Program-made: the position numbers and the translations under genes
Assembly (NCBI GenBank): GCA_022823235.1
Contig: JAJDXO010000012.1
Location: 1 to 54,014, forward strand
DNA from: Rhodospirillales bacterium
GTDB taxonomy: Bacteria > Pseudomonadota > Alphaproteobacteria > Rhodospirillales > UBA2165
Length of the DNA: 54,014 nucleotides
Direction: 5' to 3'
Notes under the pieces: model-generated
The model's input: the letters and a program-made list of their open reading frames with translations, nothing else
The model's database searches: none
What the model was told of the DNA's origin: nothing
Shown: positions 17,873 through 26,815 of the stretch, piece after piece
Layout of the letters: every line of letters starts with the position of its first letter
Numbering within the stretch: the stretch's first letter is position 1

Positions 17873-19426
17873 ATGAAATTCGCACGTTATGCATTGTCGG
17901 CAGGGGCGGCGGTACTTCTTGCGACGGCCGCGGACCCCGCCGCGGCGCAAAAGTCCAAGGACACGCTGAGGGTCGCTGGGTTGCAGCCCGTTCGGGTGAT
18001 CGACGCCGTGTTCGATCCGAACCCGCAGACCAACCTGCTGGACCGGATGGTCTTCGACACGCTGGTCTACTACGACGTCGAGGCGCGCAAGGTGGTGCCG
18101 CTGTTGGCCGAGTCGTATACCCGCGTCGATCCCCTGACCATCGAGTACAAGCTCCGCAAGGGCGTCAAATTTCACAACGGCATGCCGGTGACCGCCGACG
18201 ACGTGGTGTACACCTTCGACTTCGTCAAGGACCCCAAGGTCAACTTCCGATTCAAGGGCACCCGCTATGGGGTCTATAGCAAGGCCGTAAAGGTGGATGA
18301 TCACACGGTGCGGATTTCCACCAAGGCGACGTACGCGCCGTTCGAATCGCGCATAATGTCGCTGCCGATCTTCCCCAAGGCCGTCCACAGCAAGCTTGAG
18401 GATCGCAGCAAGTTCGGCCTGAAGCCCATCGGGACGGGCCCGTACATGGCCTCGAAGGTCGATGCGACCGCCGGCGTGGTGCTGGAAAAGAACCCGAATT
18501 TCAAGCTCGCCGCGAAGGGCTCGAAATCACCGGCGAAAATCGGCCGCATCGAATTCAAGACCATCGCCAACAAACAGACCCAGATCGCCCGGCTGATCGC
18601 CGGTGAGCAGGACATGGTCTACCAGATCTCCAAGGATCAGGCCGAGAACCTCGCCAAGATGCCGAACCTGCAGGTTACCGTCGGGAGCACCATCCAGTTC
18701 ATCTATTTCATGGTGGATGCCGCCGACCGGTCGAAGATCGGCATCTTCAAGGACAAGCGTGTGCGGGAAGCATTGATGCATGCCATCGACCGCCGGGGGC
18801 TGGCCAAGGCGCTGGTGCCAGAACCGGTCGCCAGCGAACCGCTGCAAATTTCCATGTGTCACGAATGGCATACCGGGTGCAAGGCCACCAAGTCGCCGCC
18901 GGCTTACGATCCCGCGCGGGCGAAGGCCCTGCTCAAGGAAGCGGGCGTCGACCCCGACTTCTCGCTGGCGCTCACGACGTGGGGTCCGTCGCGCCCGACC
19001 GCCGAGGCGGTTGCCGGCCAGCTGCGCAAGCTGGGGATCAAGGCGACGGTGGACAACAACGCCATCGGCGGCTTCGTGAAGAAGCGCGCCCAGGGCAAGG
19101 TTCAGGCCTTCGTCAGCCTGTGGGACAACGGCGGCGGTCAGGCCGACGTGGTCTCCACCTCGGGCTTCTTCTATTTGCCGGGCTCGCGGAATTACAACGG
19201 CGACAAGCAGCTGGCGGCGTGGCACAAGCAGGGCCAGACCGAACTGGACCTCGCCAAGCGCGAGGCCATTTATCAGAAGCTGTTCGACCGGGTCACCGAG
19301 GAGCGCTACTCCATGCCGATCGTACCGATCGCGTCCGCGGTGGCGCATACCAAGGAGGTCAAGCTGCCGACCTGCTGTCACCGCAAGCCCGAAGGCTTCC
19401 TGTTCAACTTGATCGAGTGGAACTAA
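17873..19426 (+). CDS. ABC transporter substrate-binding protein, peptide/nickel (SBP_bac_5) family
   Basis: The 517-residue periplasmic binding protein has an N-terminal signal peptide (MKFARYALSAGAAVLLATA, cleavage near ADPAAAQ). Family motifs are PLLAESYTRVDPLTIEYKLRKGVKFHNG and the KDKRVREALMHAIDR block. ATG 17873 has an AGGGAGGAAT ribosome site. No permease or ATPase genes adjoin; the next gene is DUF4202 after a strong terminator, so it works as an orphan receptor or with a transporter encoded elsewhere. It is divergent from the Rieske genes, whose regulation it may share. The ligand could be an oligopeptide or an unrelated small molecule. Confidence 0.92.
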   Translation: MKFARYALSAGAAVLLATAADPAAAQKSKDTLRVAGLQPVRVIDAVFDPNPQTNLLDRMVFDTLVYYDVEARKVVPLLAESYTRVDPLTIEYKLRKGVKFHNGMPVTADDVVYTFDFVKDPKVNFRFKGTRYGVYSKAVKVDDHTVRISTKATYAPFESRIMSLPIFPKAVHSKLEDRSKFGLKPIGTGPYMASKVDATAGVVLEKNPNFKLAAKGSKSPAKIGRIEFKTIANKQTQIARLIAGEQDMVYQISKDQAENLAKMPNLQVTVGSTIQFIYFMVDAADRSKIGIFKDKRVREALMHAIDRRGLAKALVPEPVASEPLQISMCHEWHTGCKATKSPPAYDPARAKALLKEAGVDPDFSLALTTWGPSRPTAEAVAGQLRKLGIKATVDNNAIGGFVKKRAQGKVQAFVSLWDNGGGQADVVSTSGFFYLPGSRNYNGDKQLAAWHKQGQTELDLAKREAIYQKLFDRVTEERYSMPIVPIASAVAHTKEVKLPTCCHRKPEGFLFNLIEWN

Positions 19427-19447
19427 CCGCTCGGTCGGGCGTTAATC

Positions 19448-19476
19448 GGGCCGCCGGAAGGCGGCCCTTTTTTTTT
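19448..19476 (+). terminator. Intrinsic terminator
   Basis: An 8-bp GC stem, GGGCCGCC (19448-19455) with GGCGGCCC (19460-19467), closes a GGAA tetraloop and is followed by nine T residues. It ends the transcript of the solute-binding protein gene 22 bases after its stop codon. Confidence 0.95.
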
Positions 19477-19495
19477 GCCGTAATTGGAAACGTGG

Positions 19496-19575
19496 ATACC
19501 CCGCATAAAGCGGGGTATGACGAGTGAATATATGGCACAAACCAGACCGTCATGCCCCGCCTCCGTGCGGGGCAT
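19496..19575. repeat. Pair of REP-like palindromes
   Basis: There are two perfect 9-bp stems. ATACCCCGC/GCGGGGTAT (19496-19518) has the loop ATAAA. ATGCCCCGC/GCGGGGCAT (19552-19575) has the loop CTCCGT. They face each other with flanks of the same pattern (GTGG-stem-GACG and GTC-stem-CCAGG), matching the pair at 30726-30788. REP-like elements of this kind are non-coding. Confidence 0.85.
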
Positions 19576-19588
19576 CCAGGATATTCAC

Positions 19589-19612
19589 CACAGAGACACA
19601 GAGACACAGAGG
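19589..19612. repeat. Short tandem repeat, 8 bp x 3
   Basis: Three consecutive units of CACAGAGA, the last ending in G, directly follow the palindrome pair and precede the DUF4202 gene by about 90 bases. No function seen. Confidence 0.8.
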
Positions 19613-19701
19613 TTGAGAGAAGCGGTTTCGATCCCGGTGATCCACGCTCCGCGGCGTGCGTGAACGCCGTGCCGGCGCTAAGATGTTGGCAGGAGGGTTC
19701 A

Positions 19702-20283
19702 ATGGGAAACGTCGAGCAGGCCCTCGAAATGATCGACGCCGCCAATGCGCGGGATCCGAACCTGGAGACCGTCGACGGCGAAAATCAGCCGAAGGAACTG
19801 GTCTATGGCCGCCGGATGTCCGCTTGTCTGGAACGGCTGGCGCCCGGGGCCTCGGATCTCGTTCGGATCGCCGCCCGCGCCCAGCACATCGAACGCTGGA
19901 CGGTGCCTCGCGGCAGCTATCCGGAAGGGAAGAAGGGCTATCACCGTTGGCGTACCGACCTCGGGCGGTTTCACGCGGACCGGGCGGGAGAAATCATGGC
20001 GGCCTGCGGCTACGCCGAGACCGAGATCGGGAAGGTCCGGGCAATGCTGCGGAAGAAGAACCTCCGGTCCGATCCCGATACCCAGCTCCTGGAGGACACC
20101 ATTTGCGTGGTGTTCCTGGAGAATTACCTGTCCGGCTTCTCGACCAGGCACGATCCGGAGAAAGTCGTCGATATTCTCCGCAAGACCTGGGCGAAGATGA
20201 GCCCGCGGGGACGAGAGGCGGCGCTCGCGCTCGAATTGAGCCATGACGCGCGGCGGCTTGTCGAGCGGGCGCTTGCCCAATAG
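19702..20283 (+). CDS. DUF4202 family protein
   Basis: The 193-residue protein of unknown function matches the DUF4202 family. Characteristic stretches are ELVYGRRMSACLERL near the start, RAQHIERWTVPRGSYPEGKKGYHRWR in the middle and the helical CVVFLENYL segment. The HIERW histidine and flanking basic residues look like a conserved active or binding site. ATG 19702 has an AGGAGG ribosome site 5 bases upstream; an in-frame upstream start at 19552 lies inside the palindromes and is rejected. It is followed by cobA after 9 bases and cbiX after that, so it probably works in, or is co-regulated with, siroheme and sulfate assimilation. Confidence 0.85.
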   Translation: MGNVEQALEMIDAANARDPNLETVDGENQPKELVYGRRMSACLERLAPGASDLVRIAARAQHIERWTVPRGSYPEGKKGYHRWRTDLGRFHADRAGEIMAACGYAETEIGKVRAMLRKKNLRSDPDTQLLEDTICVVFLENYLSGFSTRHDPEKVVDILRKTWAKMSPRGREAALALELSHDARRLVERALAQ

Positions 20284-20292
20284 TGTGCGGCC

Positions 20293-21078
20293 ATGTCCGC
20301 GAGCACACCCAATACCGTGTACCTGGTCGGCGCCGGGCCCGGCGATCCGGACCTTCTGACGGTCAAGGCATTGCGCCTGCTCCAAACGGCCGAGGTCGTG
20401 GTCTACGACCGGCTCGTTTCGGATGAGGTCCTGGACCTTGTCCCGGCCGGCGCGACCCGCATTTTCGCCGGCAAGGCGAGCCGCCGACAGGGGGTGCCGC
20501 AAGAGGAGATCAACGACATGCTGGTCCGCCTGGCCCGCGAGGGACGGAGCGTGGTCCGTCTGAAGGGCGGTGATCCGTTCGTCTTCGGGCGCGGCTCGGA
20601 GGAAGCGGTGCATCTGGTGGAGAACGGCATCCCCTTCGAAGTGGTGCCGGGCGTGACGGCGGCGATCGCCTGCGCCGCCTATTCCGGAATTCCGCTGACG
20701 CACCGGGGGCTGGCGAAGAGCGTCCGGGTCATTACCGGCCACCGCCGGGACAACCGGGCTCTCGACTTCGATTGGCCGAGTCTGGCGGACGGCGAGACGA
20801 CCCTGGTCGTCTATATGGGCCTCGCCAATCTCGGATTGATCGCCCGGGAACTGATGGACGCGGGCGCCGAAAGCAACCGGCCCGCCGCCGCCGTCTACCG
20901 CGGCTCGACGCCGGACCAGCGCGTTGTGCACGGCACGCTCGGGACCCTCGCCGAGCGGGTCGGCGACGCGGGCCTCACCGCCCCGACCCTGGTCATCATC
21001 GGCGAGGTGGCGTCGCTTGGCGAGACCCTCGCCTGGTTCGAGCCGGAGCGCTCCGGCGATCGTCAGGCCCCTGGCTAG
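20293..21078 (+). CDS. cobA: Uroporphyrinogen-III C-methyltransferase (SUMT)
   Basis: This SAM-dependent enzyme methylates uroporphyrinogen III twice to give precorrin-2, the branch point to siroheme and cobalamin. The 261-residue length is that of the single-function CobA rather than CysG. Family motifs are VGAGPGDPDLLTVKALR (about 12-28) and VRLKGGDPFVFGRGSEE (88-104), and VPGVTAAIACAAYSGIPLTHR follows. The start ATG 20293 is 9 bases after the DUF4202 stop. With cbiX next, the likely product is siroheme for sulfite or nitrite reductase. Confidence 0.95.
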   Translation: MSASTPNTVYLVGAGPGDPDLLTVKALRLLQTAEVVVYDRLVSDEVLDLVPAGATRIFAGKASRRQGVPQEEINDMLVRLAREGRSVVRLKGGDPFVFGRGSEEAVHLVENGIPFEVVPGVTAAIACAAYSGIPLTHRGLAKSVRVITGHRRDNRALDFDWPSLADGETTLVVYMGLANLGLIARELMDAGAESNRPAAAVYRGSTPDQRVVHGTLGTLAERVGDAGLTAPTLVIIGEVASLGETLAWFEPERSGDRQAPG

Positions 21079-21090
21079 ACATGGCTAGTC

Positions 21091-21831
21091 ATGGCTAGCC
21101 CCGGGGAAACCGTCCTGTTGATCGTCGGACACGGCGCCCGGGATGCGCCCACGGCGGCCGACGCGGTGACGTCGCATGCGCGGGACATCGCCTCACGGGA
21201 GATATTCGCCGACGTCCGTTCCGGTTTCCTGCGGCAGGAACCGTTCGCCAAATCCGTCCTCGGCCAGATCGCCGGCCGGTCCGTCGTCGTCGTGCCTCAT
21301 TTCGCGGCCGACGGCTACATCGCCGGCGAAGTCCTGCCGGGCGAGCTGGGCATTGGGGACGGAACCGCCCTGACCAAGGCAACCGGCTCCCACCCGGATA
21401 TTCCAGCGGTCGCGGCGGACCTGGTTCTCGCCGAATTACGGAACGCCGGCATCGATCCCGGCGGGACGGATATCGTCGTCGTCGGCCACGGCGCCAGCCG
21501 CAACGATCGGTCGGAGACGTCCACCGCCCGTCTGGCCGAATGCGTTCTCGCCGAAACCGGCGCCGCTTCGTGCACGGCTGCGTTTCTGGAGATCGATCCG
21601 CTGATCGAGGACTGGCGGGCGTTCACCAGCCGGCGCGATGTGGTCGTGCTCCCCAATCTGTTCGCCGCGGGGTTTCACGGCGCCGAAGACATCCCCGCCC
21701 GGCTTGGCGCGCCCGGTGAGCGGCGATTGCACCTGTGTCCGCCGCTGGGGACGGCGCCGGTCATGGCCGACCTGATCGTCGACCGGGCGCTGTCATGTTT
21801 GGCGCAGACCGAAGATACCGCGCCTGCTTGA
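21091..21831 (+). CDS. cbiX: Sirohydrochlorin chelatase, CbiX/SirB-like, two-domain form
   Basis: The protein inserts iron (for siroheme) or cobalt into sirohydrochlorin. The 246 residues contain two chelatase half-repeats: LLIVGHGARD near the N-terminus (H9-type active-site His) and VVVGHGASRND in the second half (about 130-140). VVVPHFAADGYIAGEVLP supplies a further conserved His. It is 12 bases after cobA. A dehydrogenase step (precorrin-2 oxidase) has no candidate here. Confidence 0.88.
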   Translation: MASPGETVLLIVGHGARDAPTAADAVTSHARDIASREIFADVRSGFLRQEPFAKSVLGQIAGRSVVVVPHFAADGYIAGEVLPGELGIGDGTALTKATGSHPDIPAVAADLVLAELRNAGIDPGGTDIVVVGHGASRNDRSETSTARLAECVLAETGAASCTAAFLEIDPLIEDWRAFTSRRDVVVLPNLFAAGFHGAEDIPARLGAPGERRLHLCPPLGTAPVMADLIVDRALSCLAQTEDTAPA

Positions 21832-21847
21832 TTAGCCGAATTCGGCC

Positions 21848-22831
21848 TCACGGCAGCATGATCACCTGACCGGTGGTCTTGCGGGCTGCCGCGTCCCGGT
21901 GAACCTTGGGCGCCTCGCGCAGTTCGTATCGGTGATCGATGGTGATCCCGACCTTGCCGTTCTTGATCATGCGGATCACCGAACGGGCGCTCGCATCGGC
22001 GATTTCGGGCGACGTCATGTAGTTGACCGTGGTCGCCCGGTGAATGAAGGGTGACCTGGCCTGGCCTTCCTTGAGCAGATCGAGGAGCGGCGGCGGCCCC
22101 GATGCGGCGCCGAAGCTGACCGCCAGCCCGAGGACCTTCGTGCATTCCATGGAGCCGGCCCATGTGGTCTTGCCGACCGAATCGTAAACCACGTCGACCC
22201 CTTCGCCCTTGGTCAGGCGCATGACCTCCTTGACGAAGTCCTTCTTGGCGTAATTGATCACGTGCGCCGCGCCATGGCGTTTGGCCAGCCGGCACTTGGC
22301 GTCGGTCCCCGCGGTCCCGATCAGCGTCGCGCCCACCGCCTTCGCCCACTGGCAGGCGATCAGGCCGACCCCGCCGGCGGCGGCATGAAACAGGATGACG
22401 TCGCCCTTCCCGAGCTTGCGGGTCCGGTTGAACAGATATTCGACCGTACGGCCCTTCGATAGCATCGCCGCCGCGGTCTCATCGTCGATCCACCCGGGCA
22501 GCCTGGTCAAATGATGCGCGTCGATGAGCCGCGCCTCCGAGTAGCTGCCCGGCATACCCGTGGCGTAGGCGACCCGGTCGCCGGCTTTCACCCGCTTGAC
22601 GCCGCGCCCGACCGCCTCGACCACGCCCGCGCCCTCGATACCGATACCCATCGGCATGGGCCCGCGCGGCGGATAGAGGCCGCTCCGGATGTAGGTGTCC
22701 ACCATGTTGAATCCGACGGCGGTGTGGCGGACGATCGCCTGCCCCGCCTTGGGTTTCGGCAGTTCCACCTCTTCCCACTTCATCGCCGTCGGCGGCCCGG
22801 GCTTGTGAACGCGAAAGGCGTGGGTCTTCAT
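21848..22831 (-). CDS. MDR-superfamily quinone oxidoreductase / zinc-free alcohol dehydrogenase
   Basis: The 327-residue NADPH-dependent oxidoreductase is of the quinone reductase (QOR) type. Features are GIEGAGVVEAVGRGVKRVKAGDRVAY (GroES-like domain) and the Rossmann stretch HAAAGGVGLIACQWAK. Zinc-ligand cysteines are absent, as in QOR. The start ATG 22831 is preceded by AGGAGTAACGAG; the frame extends upstream to 22969 but overlaps the neighbouring gene. It follows the luciferase-like gene by 26 bases and is probably co-transcribed with it. Confidence 0.9.
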   Translation of the reverse strand: MKTHAFRVHKPGPPTAMKWEEVELPKPKAGQAIVRHTAVGFNMVDTYIRSGLYPPRGPMPMGIGIEGAGVVEAVGRGVKRVKAGDRVAYATGMPGSYSEARLIDAHHLTRLPGWIDDETAAAMLSKGRTVEYLFNRTRKLGKGDVILFHAAAGGVGLIACQWAKAVGATLIGTAGTDAKCRLAKRHGAAHVINYAKKDFVKEVMRLTKGEGVDVVYDSVGKTTWAGSMECTKVLGLAVSFGAASGPPPLLDLLKEGQARSPFIHRATTVNYMTSPEIADASARSVIRMIKNGKVGITIDHRYELREAPKVHRDAAARKTTGQVIMLP

Positions 22832-22857
22832 CTCGTTACTCCTGGCGGGATATTCGG

Positions 22858-23877
22858 CTATTGGGCGGCGTCGGCTTGGGTTTCGAACGCCGGCATGATT
22901 TCGTGGGAAAATTCCCGCAAGGTTTCGACGCTGCCGGGCAGCAGGATCAGAACATACTCCACACCCCACGATTGGAGCCGCTGAAGCCGCTCGACGATGC
23001 GTTCGGGCGTGCCGATCAGCGCGCTGTCCGGATTGCTCATATCCTGAACCGCGAACGTTTCCGGCTGCGCGTCACGGCGCAGTCCCGGCAGAGCGCCGTA
23101 ATCCTCGGCCATTCTGGCGCTGCGCTCGACACGCGCCCGAATCGCTTCTTCGTATTCTTCCTCCGTCCGGGTAATCGTCAGTCCCCGGGCGACGGCCAAC
23201 TCATCGGCCCGTAAGGGCCGGCCGATCTCGGCGCAGGTGTCCCGCCAAACCTTCAGGCGCTCCCGGGTCCGGGCATCCGTGGCGAAATGATCGAGCAGGA
23301 TATTGAACCCCGATCTGGCCACCCGGGCGATGGATTCGTCGGTGCCGGCTGCCGACCACAGCGGCGGGTGGGGCTTCTGAACCACCGGCGGCTCGACGAC
23401 GATATTCCGGAAGCTCCAAAACCGGCCGTCATGGTCGAAGCGGTCATCGGACAACCACGATTTCCGGATCAGGTCGACGGATTCCTCGTAGCGCGGCAAT
23501 CCCTCTTCCTTGGGGATGCAGAACCCCTCGAACTCGATGTCGCGGTAGCCCTTCCCGACGCCAAAATCCAACCGGCCGGCGGACAGCAGATCGACGGTCG
23601 CCGCCTGCTCCGCGATCAGCACCGGGTTGTGCCACGGAAGCACCGTCACCGCCGTGCCGAGACGGATAGTGCTGGTCCTGGCGGCGAGATAGGACAACAG
23701 ATTCAGGGACGACGAAACCTGACCGGAGCCGGAAAAATGGTGTTCGACGAGAAAGATGCTGTGAAAGCCCAGGCTTTCCGCCTCGACGACGAGATCGATG
23801 AATTTTCGGTAGCCCTGGCTGTCCGCCGTTTCGTCGCCGCGCTTTGCCACGGCGCCGCCGAATAGTCCGAAGCGCAT
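22858..23877 (-). CDS. LLM-class (bacterial luciferase-like) flavin-dependent oxidoreductase, second paralogue
   Basis: The 339-residue protein starts MRFGLFGGAVAK and shows EHHFSGSG, the SAGRLDFGVGKGYRDIEF block and KPHPPLWSAAGTDES, all typical of luciferase-like monooxygenases. ATG 23877 is chosen because family similarity begins there; the in-frame extension to 23967 adds 30 unrelated residues. It is divergent from the DUF1244 gene and followed by the MDR oxidoreductase. Distantly related to the protein at 9037-10077. Substrate unknown; the flavin reductase partner is not adjacent. Confidence 0.9.
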   Translation of the reverse strand: MRFGLFGGAVAKRGDETADSQGYRKFIDLVVEAESLGFHSIFLVEHHFSGSGQVSSSLNLLSYLAARTSTIRLGTAVTVLPWHNPVLIAEQAATVDLLSAGRLDFGVGKGYRDIEFEGFCIPKEEGLPRYEESVDLIRKSWLSDDRFDHDGRFWSFRNIVVEPPVVQKPHPPLWSAAGTDESIARVARSGFNILLDHFATDARTRERLKVWRDTCAEIGRPLRADELAVARGLTITRTEEEYEEAIRARVERSARMAEDYGALPGLRRDAQPETFAVQDMSNPDSALIGTPERIVERLQRLQSWGVEYVLILLPGSVETLREFSHEIMPAFETQADAAQ

Positions 23878-24006
23878 ATGAAATCCCAACCCGATCGCGT
23901 CAGTTGCCGCATTCGGCGTCGAGCCTAAGGCCCCGTTCCGGCCTTTGCAAACGAGGGATTTAGGCATATTTACGGGTCAGGCCCGACGCCGGAGGAGAAT
24001 TCGATC

Positions 24007-24321
24007 ATGGACGACCGGACCCGAATCGAGCTCGAAGCAGCCGCATTTCGCGGCCTCGTCGAGCATCTGCAAAACCGCACCGACGTGCAGAATATCGATT
24101 TGATGGGGCTTGCGGGCTTTTGCCGCAACTGCCTCGCCAAGTGGTATGCGGCGGCCGCCGAGAGCCGGGATGTGGAGATGGACTACGACCGCGCCCGGGA
24201 AATCGTCTACGGCATGCCGTTCCCCGAATGGAAGGAAAAACACCAGTCCGAAGCCAGCGGCGAACAGAAGCGGAAATTCGAGGAAACGAAACCGCTGCAC
24301 GCCAAGATCAGCGGCCATTAG
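24007..24321 (+). CDS. DUF1244 family small protein
   Basis: The 104-residue protein of unknown function has the family's central block GFCRNCLAKWY (C-x-x-C, about 38-48) and YGMPFPEWKEKHQ. The second cysteine and basic residues suggest metal or nucleic-acid binding, but this is not shown. ATG 24007 has a GGAGGAG ribosome site. DUF1244 is common in Alpha- and Gammaproteobacteria, consistent with the proposed lineage. Confidence 0.88.
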   Translation: MDDRTRIELEAAAFRGLVEHLQNRTDVQNIDLMGLAGFCRNCLAKWYAAAAESRDVEMDYDRAREIVYGMPFPEWKEKHQSEASGEQKRKFEETKPLHAKISGH

Positions 24322-24421
24322 CGGGACGGCGATTAATCGGACAGACCCGTCTCCGCCCTTGATCGGCGGCTGCACAAGGCGCACGATTGCTGAAATCAGG
24401 CAATTCTCGGAGGACGGCCAA

Positions 24422-25486
24422 ATGGCACCGCCCGATACCGCAGACACCACCTCGGAACGCCAAGCGTTCAATGAGGAGATCAAAAGCCTCGGCGCCGCGC
24501 CCTTGTGGGACCAATATCACGGCGTCCTGACTTCGGAACCCCGGGTCAAGGGAATTCCCCATATCTGGAAGTGGGACGGCATTCGCGACAAAATGCTTCG
24601 GGCCGGCGACCTGATTACCGCCAAGGAAGCCGAGCGCCGCGTGCTGATGCTCGAAAATCCGGCCTACGCCGGCGAGGCCAGGGCGACGGAGACTCTGTTC
24701 TCGGGCATTCAAATGATCCTCCCTGGCGAAGTCGCGCCCGCCCACCGGCATTCGCCCAATGCCCTGCGCCTGATCCTCGAAGGGTCCGGCGGCTACACGT
24801 CGGTCAACGGCGAAAAGACCTTTATGGAATACGGGGACTACATCATCACCCCGAATTGGTGCTGGCACGACCACGGCAATGAGGGCGGCGAGCCGGTGAT
24901 TTGGCAGGACATCCTGGACTTGCCCCTGGTGCGCAGCATCGGCGCTATCTTCCACGATCCCTATCCGGAGGATCAGTTCCCGGCCGGCCCGCCGGAAGGA
25001 GACAGCCTGGTCAGGTACGGCTCCAATATGGTTCCGGCGGAGGGACTGGCGCCCGACCGGATGGCCTCGCCGATCTTTTCCTATCCCTACGCCCGGTCCC
25101 GGGAAACCATGGAGAAGCTCGCCGGGACCACCGACCTCGACCCCTATCACGGGCTGAAGATGGAGTTCATCGATCCGACGACGGGCGGCGCCGCCATGTC
25201 GTCCATCTCGACCTTCCTCCAGCGCCTGCCCAAGGGCTTCAGGGGCGAGCGCTACCAGACCACCGAGGGCTGCATCTTCACCTGCCTCGAGGGCGGCGGC
25301 CGGGCCGTCGTCGATAGCGGCGGAACCGAAACCGCCATCGAGTTCGAGCCCAGGGACGTGTTCTGCGTGCCGTGCTGGCATCCCTTCCGGCTGGAAGCCG
25401 ACGAGGACACATACCTTTTCCAGGGCACCGACAAGGTGGTGCAGACCAAACTCGGTCTGTGGCGGGAGAAACGCGGCAACGCGTAG
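24422..25486 (+). CDS. Bicupin dioxygenase, gentisate 1,2-dioxygenase-like
   Basis: The 354-residue protein has two cupin domains. The first (about 95-165) contains GEVAPAHRHSPNALRLILEG with the iron-binding HRH and a later CWHDHG. The second (about 255-340) contains EGCIFTCLEGGGRAVV and CVPCWHPFRLEADED. Gentisate dioxygenases open the ring of 2,5-dihydroxybenzoate; salicylate and 1-hydroxy-2-naphthoate dioxygenases are alternatives. ATG 24422 follows a GGAGG site, while the frame open from 24110 overlaps DUF1244 in another frame. It is 4 bases from the arylsulfotransferase-like gene. Confidence 0.87.
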   Translation: MAPPDTADTTSERQAFNEEIKSLGAAPLWDQYHGVLTSEPRVKGIPHIWKWDGIRDKMLRAGDLITAKEAERRVLMLENPAYAGEARATETLFSGIQMILPGEVAPAHRHSPNALRLILEGSGGYTSVNGEKTFMEYGDYIITPNWCWHDHGNEGGEPVIWQDILDLPLVRSIGAIFHDPYPEDQFPAGPPEGDSLVRYGSNMVPAEGLAPDRMASPIFSYPYARSRETMEKLAGTTDLDPYHGLKMEFIDPTTGGAAMSSISTFLQRLPKGFRGERYQTTEGCIFTCLEGGGRAVVDSGGTETAIEFEPRDVFCVPCWHPFRLEADEDTYLFQGTDKVVQTKLGLWREKRGNA

Positions 25487-25490
25487 CGCA

Positions 25491-26789
25491 ATGGCCGGTG
25501 CGGAACGGCCCGCCGGCGATCAGGGGGGAATGGCGATGACCGGCAGCCTGCCGCCGTATCATATCGACGTCTGCGATACCGCCCGGCGGGAGCCGGGCAT
25601 GATGGTGTTCAACGTCCGGCCCGGCGGCCGGGCCGACAATACGGTCGGCAGCGGATGGCTGCTGGGCGTCGGCCAACGGGGCGACATCGCGCTCAATTAC
25701 TCGGGCGGAGAGCCGGTACAGGACAATCGGCGCCTGCCGAACGGCAATGTCCTGTTCTCCGAGACCGGCATCGGACGGATTTACGAAATGACCCGGGACG
25801 GCGACATTGTCCGCCACTGGTACGTCGCCGGAAAATGGCGGGACAAGGAGCCGCCCGAAGGCGGCATCCCCATCGGCCTTCCCCTCACCCATCACGCCAT
25901 CAACATGCTGGGCAACGGCAACCTGCTTCTGATGTCCGCCGAAGTCCGTACTTTCGACGACTGGCCGGGCAGCGAGACGGATCCCGACGCGCCCGCCGAG
26001 ACCGCGAATGTGGTCGGCGACATAATTTGCGAGGTGACCCCCGGCGGCGCCGTCGTCAATCGATGGCGCATCCTGGATATGCTGGATCCCTACCGGATGT
26101 GCTACGGCTCCCGGTCGGGCTACTGGCGCAACCGCGGCTTCGCCGACTCCTTCGATTGGTGCCACGCCAACGGCACCGCCGAAGATCCCAGGGACGGCGG
26201 AATTCTCGTGTCCCTTCGGACCCAGGACTGCATCATCAAATTCGACCGGGCCTCGGGCGACCTCATGTGGATTCTCGGCACCCACGACAACTGGCGGCCG
26301 CCGTGGTCCGGGAAACTGCTCGAGCCCATCGGCGACGTGGGCTGGCAGTTCCATCAGCACGACTGCTCGGTGACGCCGTCGGGCACGGTAATGTGTTTCG
26401 ACAACGGGAACCACCGGGCGACGCCGTTCAATCCCGGTATCCCGCCGGAAGAGAATACCAGCCGCGCGGTCGAGTTCCGGGTCGACGAAGACGCCATGAC
26501 CGTCGAACAGGTCTGGTCCTACGGCGACGCGCCCGGCGAGCGGCTTTACGCCACCTACCAGTGCGGCGCCGTCCGGCTGCCCGAGACGGGCAACACGTTC
26601 ATCACCTACGGCGGGATCGTCACCAAAGACGGCGTTCCCCATATGGATGTCGAAACCGGATTCTGCCGGGCCCGGCTGATCGAAGTCACGCCGGACAACG
26701 AAATCGTCTTCGACATGTGGATCGAGGATACCGGGTCCGACCCGATGCCGCTCTCGGCGTTCCGCGCCGAGCATTTCCCGGAGGCGTAG
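25491..26789 (+). CDS. Arylsulfotransferase (ASST)-like beta-propeller protein
   Basis: The 432-residue protein is related to the arylsulfotransferase family, which moves sulfate between phenolic compounds by a phospho/sulfo-histidine mechanism. It is built of propeller blades such as NRRLPNGNVLFSETGIGRIYEMTRDGDIVRHW and RLPETGNTFITYGGIVTKDG. Candidate catalytic histidines are in THHAINML (about 129) and WQFHQHDCSV (about 285). No signal peptide is evident, whereas canonical ASST is periplasmic. The start codon is uncertain; MTGSLPPYH (ATG 25536) is an alternative. Translationally close to the bicupin gene. Its C-terminal 60 codons are duplicated at 28021-28204. A distant homologue is at 35633. 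Confidence 0.8.
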   Translation: MAGAERPAGDQGGMAMTGSLPPYHIDVCDTARREPGMMVFNVRPGGRADNTVGSGWLLGVGQRGDIALNYSGGEPVQDNRRLPNGNVLFSETGIGRIYEMTRDGDIVRHWYVAGKWRDKEPPEGGIPIGLPLTHHAINMLGNGNLLLMSAEVRTFDDWPGSETDPDAPAETANVVGDIICEVTPGGAVVNRWRILDMLDPYRMCYGSRSGYWRNRGFADSFDWCHANGTAEDPRDGGILVSLRTQDCIIKFDRASGDLMWILGTHDNWRPPWSGKLLEPIGDVGWQFHQHDCSVTPSGTVMCFDNGNHRATPFNPGIPPEENTSRAVEFRVDEDAMTVEQVWSYGDAPGERLYATYQCGAVRLPETGNTFITYGGIVTKDGVPHMDVETGFCRARLIEVTPDNEIVFDMWIEDTGSDPMPLSAFRAEHFPEA

Positions 26790-26815
26790 CCGCCATCTTT
26801 CTTTGAGCAACCGGA

